Below, piece by piece: positions 33,413 through 43,550 of a stretch of 64,000 nt of DNA (position 1 is the first letter of the stretch; every line of letters starts with the position of its first letter). The stretch is taken from NCBI GenBank assembly GCA_900073065.1, contig FJOG01000001.1:2140439-2204438 (forward strand). The letters are read 5' to 3'. The stretch is from Phialocephala subalpina. Taxonomy: Eukaryota > Ascomycota > Leotiomycetes > Helotiales > Mollisiaceae. The translations under genes were made by a program, and so were the position numbers. The notes beneath the pieces are model-generated. The model was not told where the DNA came from, did not search any database, and saw only the letters and a list, made by a program, of their open reading frames with translations.

Positions 33413-35164
33413 TCACTCAACAAACTGCAACTCCTCTTTGCGTTGAGGAGCAAATTCATCCTTCCAGGTATCCCATATCCGCTCCAGTTCCTGAATATAC
33501 TCCTCATGCACACGGTCGATTTCTTCCTGCTCAGGCTTCGAAGACTGCATCACCCTAATAGGCTTACCAACAACAATGTTCAAAGGTCGTCGGTAAGGCA
33601 TAAGTCCAACATCGTAGTTGAAGATTCCCCGGGCGTGAAATAGCGGTATCGTGAAACCCAGGATCTTCTTCACCAGAAGTTGGAATTTGTGAACGTTGGG
33701 ATGTTCGTCAAGTTGAACTTGCTCGTAGAGGTCGTTCTCGCCGAATGCTAGAACTGGCACAAGATCTGCTCCAGTACGAATAGCTAGCTTGACGAAGCCT
33801 TTGCGGCGTTTGAGGACAAGTCGCATTTGGTGCGGCTGAGCATCCAAAGACTCTCTCGCGCCTCCAACGACAATAGTTATTCCGCGTCCCATGCCCTCCT
33901 GTGAAGCATTAGCAAAGAACGTGTATGAGAAGATTGATGTGTACATACGCCATTAGGGCCTCCTTTAGAGAGGAGATTCTCACAAGATTCTCTCGAAACT
34001 GAAGCTATGCCCATAGCCAGCGCATAGTCGCGGTAGATGGGGATTCTGAGATTAGAGTCGAGCGTAAGAAGAGTATTCTTGATACCAGGGAACAGCTGTG
34101 AGAAGCCCAAAGCTTCAGTAGAAAATGCTGCAAAAGCTCCCATAGAGATGATTCCATGTGGGTGATAGCCGAAAATGTATTTCCTGGTCGGAGGAAGTTC
34201 TTGACTTCGGTGTAGTCTTGCTGGGAAGTAAGACGCAAACAAAGACCAGACTGGTAAAAAGCGCATGAACTCGGATCGATGGCTGAGAGTTCCGGAAGTA
34301 GACGCCTTCGATGTCATGCAGTAAATCATGTATGGTATCAATATCGGCCAGAAAAGAGGTATCGCGCAGAGGAAGAAGAAAAGAGATACACAGCCAACGA
34401 TACAGAGCGTATGAAATAGGACAACCAGAGTCTGTAGTCGCCTGTGGAGAGGGACATTCATGGGAGCGAATCGAATAGCACTCCGTTCCCATCTCTGTCC
34501 AGCCACTTTCCCACTGGCAAGACTATCCTCCTTCTTAGGTTTTTCTTGCTTTTCACTTGTTCGAAGTTGTCGCTTGTAATTCCCGGCCGGCTTGACGCTG
34601 ATAAGTTTGTTCCCATTCTGTTCGTTTTCGACCTTCTCAAAAACCGCGGCATCCTTCTCGTTGTTCTTAGATTTACTGTCTCCGTTGGTCTTCGTGTCCT
34701 TTTCTTCGGAAGATGTCTTGTCTTGAGACTCGTTACTACTTCTCGAGGCCGCCTTTCTGTGCTTGTGCCCGCGTGCAGGACTTCGCGGAGTATCATCGAG
34801 TCCCTTCTTGATGGTCAGTATGCATCTTTATTCCAGCGAACGCAGGGAAGCATACCGTGGCAGAATACTCCTGCTTAGACTCTTTCCTCTCAACCTGCGG
34901 TCTCTCTTTTTCATTCTCCTTGGTATCCGGCGCACCAGTATCGACAATCCTCAGGACTGAGGCCATATGCTTGCCTTCTCCATCCTTGGTACCATTGCTC
35001 TCGGTCGACTTCTTGCCGTTGGTATCTGCCGTTCCATTTGTGCCATTAACAGGCGGCTCCTCCTCGACGGCATCTGCGTATGACTTCGGAGGGAGATGCT
35101 CTTTCTGACACTCATCTGGTGCTGTAGGCTCGGTGTTGAGCGGGGCACTCATAAGTGCAGCCAT
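33413..35164 (-). CDS. dga1: Diacylglycerol O-acyltransferase 2 (DGAT2/Dga1)
   Basis: DGAT2 makes triacylglycerol from diacylglycerol and acyl-CoA at the ER and lipid droplets. Exons 34856-35164, 33949-34806 and 33413-33898 give 550 residues. The first 215 or so are a low-complexity, charged, Ser/Thr/Asn/Lys-rich extension (VNGTNGTADTNGKKSTESNG) before the conserved core, which starts near RFAPMNVPLHRRLQTL. Two adjacent hydrophobic segments (LVVLFHTLCIVGCVSLFFFL and the following one) form the membrane hairpin. The catalytic YHPHG motif appears in KYIFGYHPHGIISMGAFAAF, followed by ESCENLLSKGGPNG and LAFGENDLYEQV. The C-terminal helix HEEYIQELERIWDTWKDEF is typical. It sits tandem upstream of cyp51. 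Confidence 0.95.
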
Positions 35165-36368
35165 TAGATGCTGTCCACTTTAGCAAACTAGATTTAATCG
35201 CACAGCTTTGCGACAATTAGAACAAGGACTCTCGCAGTAGCAGAAAGGGTTGAGAGATGGTTAGAAGAGGTTGGTCCACCAGGGGAAGCTTTGCGCTGTC
35301 CTCCGAAACCAGACGTCATCAACAGTCTAGCGAATCTGGGGCAGCTCCTGAGACATTTCTATGCATGTGATTAGCTAGATACGGATTGAGAACTAAGACT
35401 ACCTAGGTATTTGTGAGATCTTTTTCTACACTAACGAGAACTCTAAAATCTTTCAGAAAAGTTGAGAAATCTTGGGAAGGGAAGCCCACAAAGGCTTTAC
35501 ACAAGTTTGAGAGGATATTAATTTGTGGGTTTTCTTGCGAATTATGTTACTGTGAGAGACTTCGGATGCCCGCTTGTTACTGGGATTGATGCCCGCCCAC
35601 CACAAGAAGTTGAAGATCAGAAGCTTGTTCAGACGACAATTCTTTTCGTGTTTATGATTTTGTTGGGCTTGAATGGTATTCACATGTTACTCACTTCACT
35701 CACGAATTATTTCGTGTTGAGAAGCACAATGACGGTATAGGTCTGGAACAACCTGAGAACCGGGACCTGTCGGGATAGCAAAGCATCAAGCATGTGAAGA
35801 CTCTGTGTATGGAATCACCATATTCTCACCTGCCATGTTCCATGGGTGTGCCCCAAGCCCTTCAGCGAACGTTCCTTGTATGCAAATGTTCTGATGAACA
35901 TATATTATGAATTGTATAGTGACCCCACTGTGCAAGGAATAGTCATGAAAGCCTTCCTAGCTGCAAAGCAAGAGCAATCTTTTGCTCAGAGTATGTAACA
36001 ACACCGACTTATAATACAAATCTCCAAACCCCCAAGCCAGTCTCTCCCAGACCAGGTTTTACCGCCGGTGAAACAAATGAAAAACAAGTGACTCGTAACG
36101 CGAGGAGACAATGAGCGAGAGAAAGTCAAACAGCGCTCTATGAATGGCAAGTACTTTTAAAATTGCCCAAAAACCGAGATTCTCTCCAAACGCCTCCACC
36201 ACCATCCATCCATTGCAGTTCGTGCGAATGACTTTGTTGTAGAAGAACAAGTCAGAGGTCTATCATTACATCGATTTTCGCTGCCCGACGCCATGCAGAA
36301 ATGAATGTACGCCAGATATGACCGAACATAGGACACTACCGTGTACTTGTATCCTATATGTATTACTG
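35165..36368. other. Intergenic region, dga1 to the C2H2 gene
   Basis: About 1.2 kb, including the dga1 5' flank and the probable 3' UTR of the C2H2 factor gene. No gene recognised; short frames on both strands lack domains. Confidence 0.5.
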
Positions 36369-38483
36369 TTATGATTGACCCTGGTTAGAAGGGTGCTGAG
36401 GCTGGTTTTGGGCGTTGAGTTGATTCCGCAAAGAGAAAACCTCCTCAGAAAGTCGGTTTATCTTATCTTCCTGGCTCTTCTCCTTACTCTCCATTTGTTG
36501 GACCTTCTCAGATAGTTGTTTCACCTTGTCTTCCAAACTTTGGACATAAGCCCAGACGCCTCGATCCCCAGCAGCAAAGAGGTTGTTGCTGGTATCGCCG
36601 CTGCCACTCCTTTGATGCTGAGGGCCACCGGGATGCCCTCGTGTTGGAGTCAATCCTCCCTGTGGCTGATACATCGCATTGGGTGATGTCGGGCCTGGAG
36701 CTGCTTGCCCTTGCTGAGGACCTTGAGATCCATTCTGGACATTCTGCTGCGCAGGAGTCTGGCTAGGTAAAGTGTACCTTTGATCGGGAGGTGCTAAACC
36801 TGCAAGACCTGGAAGTTTAGGACCATGTGACGTGCTATGGGGAGAAGGGAGTGACATTCCTGGTGGAGATGCTCGTCCTGACTGCCGACGGCCAAAGTGT
36901 TGTTGTTGAAATTGAGTGGTCAGACTGGGTGATCTTTGTCTGTTGATAGATGAGTCATGTCCAAGCTGATGCGAGACCATGCCGGCAGGACTGAGAGGTT
37001 TGGGACTCTCTGTCATACCACTTTGCGAAAACATCGATGCCCCACCAGTGCTGAGAGGTAGCGAAGAGACACTCGTGTTTGGGGTATGACCGCCAACCGC
37101 GCTATTTTGCATGCTGGGAGAAGTACCAGAGCTCGAAGATCCTCGGTCAGCGTTTGGAGGATACAGGCCTCCTGCGGACTGACCAGGCCTCGGCCCAGCT
37201 GGTGGATACGTGCTGGGTGTACGAGAATGTGTAGCATAGTTATCACCACTACCTGGGCCGCTAACATGCTGCGCTTTGATACTTGGAAGACTGAACCGGC
37301 GTCGGTCTTCTTCGCTCATTTCGTTTTCTCCGGGATGAGGCGTGCCATTCGTATACATGACACCTTCCATCCCGGTATCGTCCCCATCCCCAGCATTGGA
37401 GCCCTCATAATCGTCATCACCGCCGAAGCTGCCCATACTGGCTCTTCTACCAGCACAGCCACCCTGACCCTTACTGTGGCGCGCCAAGGCGTCACCTCTT
37501 GCAAATTTGCGATCGCATTTCGGGCAGATATGAGGACGCTCTCCAGTGTGTAATTTCATGTGTCGCTTCAAGTCGTGTAGTCTTCGGAACCTCATGTTGC
37601 ATGTTTGGCAGACATAAGGTTTTTCTTGACTATGTGTCAAAAGATGACTCTTGAGATTATGGTGGCGCGTAAATTCGGTTTCGCAGTAGGGGCATTTGTG
37701 TTTCTTTTGTGAGGGTGAGCGGGGTGCCAACTGTTGACCAGGCATGGGTAAACTCATCCCTCTAGCGGGAAGCCGTGATGCATCTGCTTGTGCTAATACG
37801 TTGCCCGGGAATGATAAAGCACGGTTTGTCGACTGCTCATCATGAGGCTGTAAATGCGGCATTGCTCCGACTCTTGGATCTCTGGAATCCGTCTCAATTG
37901 CATTGCTCATTGCTGCTGGGCTGGCTATAGCTGTTGAGCTTGCTGTTGCAGTCTGCGCTGTACTTCCTAGGCTGGCGAGGCTGGTTACGCTTGCTGGGCT
38001 TGTCTCCGATTTATCCTGGAATTGCATAGGACTCGGTATTGAGATGGCATTTGCAGCAGTTGATAATCCCTCACTCATCATGGTAGTGGCTACAGGAGCG
38101 TCTTGTGGCTTACTCATTCCAGTTCCACCACCAGCCATAAGTGACGCAAGAGCTCTGTGCCCTGGGTTCTCACTCATCGCAGGTGGCTGACCCCGCTGAG
38201 CTTCTTCCCTCTTCCTACGCTCGTCAGCCAAAGCTGCCGCACCTGTGAGCGGTGCTGGCGAAAAACCCGGCGAGAATGTGCCCTTGAAGCGTGGCGATTT
38301 CGGAGATGGCGAACCCACTAATCCTGCATTCGCGATAGTTGTCAAGCTTGAATTCTGTGTCTGTTCCGATCGTCCTCTCTTCAGGGATTTCGTTCGAGCT
38401 GGATCTGATTCGGCGATGGTGGTGGGTGCGGACAAGTTGGTGGTGAAAACAGGAGCTGCTACTCCTCCTTGCTCGGAATCCAT
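36369..38483 (-). CDS. C2H2 zinc-finger transcription factor with C-terminal coiled coil
   Basis: A 704-residue, single-exon nuclear protein, probably a DNA-binding regulator. A long Ser/Pro/Ala-rich N-terminal region contains SPSPKSPRFKGTFSPGFSPA. Three tandem fingers lie at about residues 264-343: HKCPYCETEFTRHHNLKSH, YVCQTCNMRFRRLHDLKRH and HICPKCDRKFARGDALARH. The third ends HSKGQGGC, so it is a C2HC-type finger. The linkers HSQEKPY and HTGERPH are classical. An acidic stretch (GDDDYEGSNAGDGDDTG) and a Gln/Pro-rich region follow. The last 55 residues (SLEDKVKQLSEKVQQ, then KINRLSEEVFSLRNQL) form a heptad coiled coil suited to dimerisation. I recognise the fold but not a named orthologue; it resembles Azf1-like fungal factors. 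Confidence 0.9.
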   Translation of the reverse strand: MDSEQGGVAAPVFTTNLSAPTTIAESDPARTKSLKRGRSEQTQNSSLTTIANAGLVGSPSPKSPRFKGTFSPGFSPAPLTGAAALADERRKREEAQRGQPPAMSENPGHRALASLMAGGGTGMSKPQDAPVATTMMSEGLSTAANAISIPSPMQFQDKSETSPASVTSLASLGSTAQTATASSTAIASPAAMSNAIETDSRDPRVGAMPHLQPHDEQSTNRALSFPGNVLAQADASRLPARGMSLPMPGQQLAPRSPSQKKHKCPYCETEFTRHHNLKSHLLTHSQEKPYVCQTCNMRFRRLHDLKRHMKLHTGERPHICPKCDRKFARGDALARHSKGQGGCAGRRASMGSFGGDDDYEGSNAGDGDDTGMEGVMYTNGTPHPGENEMSEEDRRRFSLPSIKAQHVSGPGSGDNYATHSRTPSTYPPAGPRPGQSAGGLYPPNADRGSSSSGTSPSMQNSAVGGHTPNTSVSSLPLSTGGASMFSQSGMTESPKPLSPAGMVSHQLGHDSSINRQRSPSLTTQFQQQHFGRRQSGRASPPGMSLPSPHSTSHGPKLPGLAGLAPPDQRYTLPSQTPAQQNVQNGSQGPQQGQAAPGPTSPNAMYQPQGGLTPTRGHPGGPQHQRSGSGDTSNNLFAAGDRGVWAYVQSLEDKVKQLSEKVQQMESKEKSQEDKINRLSEEVFSLRNQLNAQNQPQHPSNQGQS

Positions 38484-40957
38484 GAGGTATGATCACTGCT
38501 ATCTAATCCAATCTCGGTGTGAAGACCTTCAGTTGAAGATTTCTCGCATGCAAAGCATTCGATGTTTGCTCTCGTCTTGCGCTGATCTGATCGTCACGGT
38601 CGCGTGGTGGTCTAGAGGCTCATTTCAAGTCCTGATGTCGTATTGTTGAAGTGAGGGGCGACAAGTTCAATTCGAATCGCAAGGGTTCTAAAAAGGTCAG
38701 GAACCACCGGGAAACAGTAATAAGTAGTCTCTCTTGAACATACATTGATGCGCCCTCAGAGCCTCCCGGCTGCACGAATTGCGCGCAGCTCCGAGATTCT
38801 GCTGGTCGTTTTCAGTTTTTCGTTCTGCGGCCTCACTGAGCATAACTCGGTCCCGTCGTACGGCTGCTGAGGCCGGTGATTCGAATGAAAGTTAGAGAGA
38901 CTTCAATGGGCTGAAGGGTCGCAAGTCAGTCGGCCATCACTGCGCACGACAAAGAATGGTCTCGAGAGTTGTACGAAGGAAAGCTGAGGGCTGACCAGCG
39001 GTGGTAGAGAGATGACCATGGGCTGCTTGCTGCGCCTCGTTGTCTTGGGTCGTAGCCACTCTGAAGGCCCAAAGTGAGTGGTACCGGTGTGCTCGTATCA
39101 ACGGTTCCTCAAATAACGCCACTTGAGCGATCAGCCTTCCACCCACAGCATCTCCAATCACGGTTCTGCTTCAGATTTCAAATGGGCACGCTTCTGCCAG
39201 ATTACGGGGAAATGGCAGATTAGAAGGCGCACATCCTCGCATTATTTTGCTAGATTTTCTGCTTTTCTCGGGGGGAAAGGGATTGCCGACTTCTTGATTC
39301 CTCGAAAGACTTCCGCCTCGTCGGCCTAACTCTAACCAGAACTGACGTGCATGCATATCAATATTTGTATGCTTTGTCCAGGACATCGATCTTTTCAAAT
39401 CTCAATCCCGGGCAAAGGTTGTCGTCTTTGGCCGATACGAGCATGGATGTCCCTTTTCCACAGGCACAACATGCAAAACCCCAGTCGTGACCGTCGACAG
39501 TCTGCCTTCAGTTGCCAGCCCTGAACAACGAGAGAAATATTGACCAACAGGTCAGGATTATTAGCCGATCGACGTTGTATTTATTCTACGCTCTTTCAGA
39601 TGTCCGAGGTCATTGTACGCCACATCGATCTTTACCAGTCACTTGAGGGTTTTGCCTTGACATAATGAAAGAGGAATCGACATGGCGAGCTATATCATTT
39701 GAGGAGTTGACTGGTCTTCATTCTGATCTCTCTCCGCTTTCAGGTAGTGCTGTCGGTGCCACACTGTACGATAAATGGCTGATATAATTTTCAGGTTTGG
39801 CCTACCTACGCCACATTGTGCCCCTCTAAGCCACGGCAACATGAGCGTCCACTCAACGTCAAGATGGGTATCCCCCTCTTCTTGAACCCGGCATCGCCTT
39901 CCAGGCCAATCTGTGTGAGCCAAGACAAGCCTCGAAGCACCCAGAACAAATGCAGGCCAGCGGGTATGACCTCACACTTTCCAGCCTCCCCATTCATCCT
40001 CGCTTAGCACCCTGATTCTTCATTCGACCAATTGAAGCGTCTGAAATACTTGAGAAGGAGAAGAGTCCGCTGAAAAGTCTATCTCGATTTTGAAGGCCAT
40101 AAATACTTGACACAGATCTTTGACATCGAATGAACGCATGCTGACGAGGAACCAACGAAATCCTTCGGTACTTTGGCCGTGGCAAAACTCCTGCACGTGA
40201 TACAGAAGTCTTCAGCCTCCCCTTTAGGCAACGATGTCCAGGAGTGGCAGTTGATGCGGTCCAATCGAAGCATAGTAGTAATCCTTCACCACGTTATGTC
40301 CAGCTCCTTCAGCTTTGTGGACTATATCTGTTCCTCCTTGGTTATTGGAGACCGTTACACGGCACCACCGTCGAGAAAGCCTCATCCTTTGCCGCAGCGA
40401 GTTCTCACTTCCAGGTTTGTACAAGAGACAACGACGAGATGTGGCTGTATGGGAGACCAATACTGTAGTACCGCTTCATTCATTGAGGTAACACAATAAG
40501 AGCCGACAAAGGTTACAAGACCTTCGGACACTTCCGAGACGTTTATTTCACAGCTGTGGTGCAGTCACGGCAAGTCCGTGTATACTTGAAAATTTGAAAG
40601 GAACTTCGCTTCTACAGTTCTGCTAGGTTCGTGCTTAGGAGTCTGTTCGGGTATCTGGTCTTATCAAAGTCTTCTCTCTGCAATGCGAGTTGTTCTCAAT
40701 TCCTCGAGAATCCTGAAGAGGGAAAGCAAAGCAAAAGCCTAACCTCTCTAGCTAGGGTTTTCACCGACGACTTCTCCAATATCCATCTCAGGTCTTTCAG
40801 GATAGCTAGAACATCGGAAAGTCAGTGTTTCCCTATGAAAATGGTTTGGAGAGGGCGGAGAAAACCAACTCGGATTCGGCTGCATGAGATTTTCATGAGG
40901 TGAGAGGAGTATATCTCAAGGATGGAATACGGGGCATTGAAGGAGCACGTGGGACAC
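38484..40957. other. Gene-free region of 2.5 kb
   Basis: Upstream of the C2H2 gene and downstream of the phosphatase gene. Several short open frames on both strands (for example 39690-39923 minus and 40173-40499 plus) have no recognisable domains. I see no transposon or RNA gene. Regulatory DNA or a long UTR are possible. Confidence 0.5.
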
Positions 40958-42081
40958 TCACTCCCCCTCAGACATAGGATAGACACCCTTTGGGCTCTTT
41001 CCCAGACCACCACCAGGTTGCTCTGTCAACTCCCACTCCACTAAGTCGACGCCTTCTCCAAAGTCGAAGATTCTGAAATCCGCGTTCCCGTACTTCTTTT
41101 CGCTGACACCACACCTGAGGAATCCAGAGTGACTAACGACCGCGATGACTTTCTCTGGTCTCTGCTTGATAAGTTGCTTGGCATGAATTCCTCGCTCCGT
41201 CAACCCCTGTCTCGTGTATTCTGTGACACGAAATCAGTATCCTTCAGCCAGGAGAGTCATCCTCATTTGACTTTGGCATTGTCTGCTGATGGCCTCGACC
41301 ATCCTGGGTCACATTTCAAAACATACCGTAGATTCCAGTCTTTGAAGGGTACACCGGGTCGACAGATGACCAGTCGAACTGAGGCCATTCCTTCTCCATC
41401 AATGAGATAGCCGATCCGGTATCACAAGGCTTGGCTGAATTTTCTTGCCATTCTGGTCCAAGAACAACAGGGACTCCACGTTTCACTGAGAAGAGTTGAA
41501 GTTAGCACTGCTATCTCAGACAATGTAGTATTGAATATCAGATGTGAGGAACTCGTATGGGCCAACCATGACAAGGTAAGTATCTCCATACGGGAAACGG
41601 CGACAGTCGAGTAGGATCCCTCCAAAAGTTCCAGGGAAGTACAGACATGCCGATGACTATCAAGGCGATAAGAAACACTTACTCAACCAGCCGAGTGCTT
41701 GCTGTGCTGTTTGTAAAGTCCTTCTCATTGGGCTGACCACGATAAGTTCGATTTGCTTTGCCAGAGGAAGTTCATTTTGGAGATGTCTCGCAAGCTCCTC
41801 GCATTGTTTTCCCAAGCCGAGATCGGTGAGCTGCGGATCGTGGAGTTCATAATCTTGTGGGGTGTATCAGCCTTTCTTCTTGGAACTTTGGCTTGAAGTC
41901 TGTTGTAGACTACTGGTACATCTGAAATCTCAACACTAGAAATCTGGGAACTGGGAGACTTATTTGATACATCTGGCTCTCTGGTTAGCAGCTGTTTTGC
42001 ATGATGAAGCTAGACCTTTGACATTAAAAACTTACTATGTAGTGCTTCCGCATGGCGGATCAATATCACCGTTGGTGCCAT
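40958..42081 (-). CDS. Histidine phosphatase (phosphoglycerate mutase-like) family protein
   Basis: A branch-1 histidine acid phosphatase fold protein of 212 residues in four exons (42036-42081, 41683-41853, 41327-41485 and 40958-41220). The start MAPTVILIRHAEALHN has the catalytic RHA(G) motif with the phosphoenzyme histidine. Then come LHDPQLTDLGLGKQCEELAR, LIVVSPMRRTLQTAQQALGW and GVPVVLGPEWQE. The second catalytic histidine is in VIAVVSHSGFLRCGV. Intron 1 (182 nt, 41854-42035) is long. The stop at 40958 overlaps a good donor (GTGAGT), so an extra C-terminal exon is possible. Substrate cannot be inferred. It is divergent from stk19, with 323 nt between the start codons. Confidence 0.85.
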
Positions 42082-42404
42082 ATTGACGTTCGTCCGAAAT
42101 CTGGTCTTGCAACCACTTTCTTTTTCATGTGGTCAGGAACAAGTTTGGGAGAGGCTTGAAGCGGCTGACTCTTCACTAAATGGTTCGGCAGCACTAGTTT
42201 GCCCCGCAACAGGGGTGTGGCGGGGAGTCACTTAGATTTAAAGATTTGTCGCCCGAACTACAATCTGCACCCACTCTTACTTTCTTTCTTTAATATTTCA
42301 TGCAATGTTATGCAGCGTTTCATATCCACAGTTATAACAACCGTCACAAAGAAAGTGCCCATCCTCCTTCAATCTTTCTTTCAACCACATACACTGATAC
42401 AGCA
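42082..42404. promoter_or_regulatory. Bidirectional promoter, phosphatase / stk19
   Basis: Only 323 nt separate two divergent ATGs, so both genes must share this promoter space. No coding feature is inside. Confidence 0.7.
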
Positions 42405-43550
42405 ATGAGCTTCAAATTCTCTGCTGCACATTCCAGTCGCATAAAGAAATCGAACAAACCACCGAACCTAAAACGAAACTCCTCATCTGGCTCGCCGTTT
42501 GCTTCTCTGCCTCGGCGCAAGCCGATTCAGAGGTCAGCCTCGAAACCCGACGCACCTGGTGAAGAAGATGAGGACTTCTTCGGGGATCGTCTGGACGATA
42601 TCGGCCTTGCCAAAACTCTAGCGACTGATCCGACCCTTCGCGATGTTTCGCAGGCTATCCTTTATATTCGGGGCAAGATGTGGAGCAGTATACCCGAGAG
42701 GGCTGGAATGAACTCAACTCGAATAGCAGAGGCTCTGAACTTCCGTTCGTCCCTACCACCCCTCGTTACGGTTTCGCATGTTCAGGCATTATTGAACTCG
42801 CCCACCACAGTTGAGCGCGAAATCGCAGAACTGATCAGGAAGGGAGCTGTAAGGAAAGTGGTCGTTGGTGGTAGAGGAAGCATGGGAGAGGCGCTGATAC
42901 TGGCCAAAGATCTGGATGATATGGTCAACAGTAGCATCCTTGAGCAGCCTCTGAAGGAAAAATTCATTAAAATCCTACACGAAAGTCCGACAGCGCAAAA
43001 GATACCTCGTTCACTAGTCCTAGATCAAGACGCTAAAGATATAATGCATGCTGGCTTCCTTACTTCTTCTACGCCGAATTGGTCCTCGACTGATGTCTTC
43101 TCTAAGGTCGGAGATGGCTCTCGAGGGACATTGACGTCCATTAATAGTATTTCTAAAGCGGCTTCCGGTTCTCTTGCAGCAGTTGGTGGGGAGGGAGCCG
43201 TGCATGCCGTGGGGGGGAGTGGAGGCGGGGCAAGGTTTCCTGGAACCGGGGATTACTCACTTGCAATTCCTACTACCGGGCCATTTCTCAAACTTCTAGC
43301 AAATGCTCGAGCACATCTTGTTTCCCAGCTCTCAAAGTCCAAATACCGAGAGGCACCGGAACAGTTACTAAATCAGCGCTGGGACGGAAATATCGAATCC
43401 GTTGACGCAGCAAGTACAGCGAAGAGAAACAGAGGAGAGTTTGCAGGCGTGCTCCCCGGACGAACAAGGAAATGGAAACAGTTCTATGGTTTAACCTTCG
43501 AATTCATCTTGGAAGAGTGCGTTGGAGCTGGACTGGTCCGAGGTATTTGA
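42405..43550 (+). CDS. stk19: STK19-family protein
   Basis: A single-exon, 381-residue protein matching the STK19 family. The human member was once called a kinase but is now regarded as a winged-helix DNA-binding protein acting in transcription-coupled repair. Visible parts are a basic N-terminus (HSSRIKKSNKPPNLKR), an acidic linker (GEEDEDFFGDRLDDI), then the conserved region with ALNFRSSLPPLVTVSHVQAL, VEREIAELIRKGAVRKVVVG and GEALILAKDLDDMV. The C-terminal part has GPFLKLLANARAHLVSQLSK and ends RKWKQFYGLTFEFILEECVG with AGLVRGI. No kinase motifs are present. The frame extends upstream of 42405, but MSFKFSAAHSSRI is the natural start. A Gly-rich insert lies around base 43210. Confidence 0.9.
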   Translation: MSFKFSAAHSSRIKKSNKPPNLKRNSSSGSPFASLPRRKPIQRSASKPDAPGEEDEDFFGDRLDDIGLAKTLATDPTLRDVSQAILYIRGKMWSSIPERAGMNSTRIAEALNFRSSLPPLVTVSHVQALLNSPTTVEREIAELIRKGAVRKVVVGGRGSMGEALILAKDLDDMVNSSILEQPLKEKFIKILHESPTAQKIPRSLVLDQDAKDIMHAGFLTSSTPNWSSTDVFSKVGDGSRGTLTSINSISKAASGSLAAVGGEGAVHAVGGSGGGARFPGTGDYSLAIPTTGPFLKLLANARAHLVSQLSKSKYREAPEQLLNQRWDGNIESVDAASTAKRNRGEFAGVLPGRTRKWKQFYGLTFEFILEECVGAGLVRGI

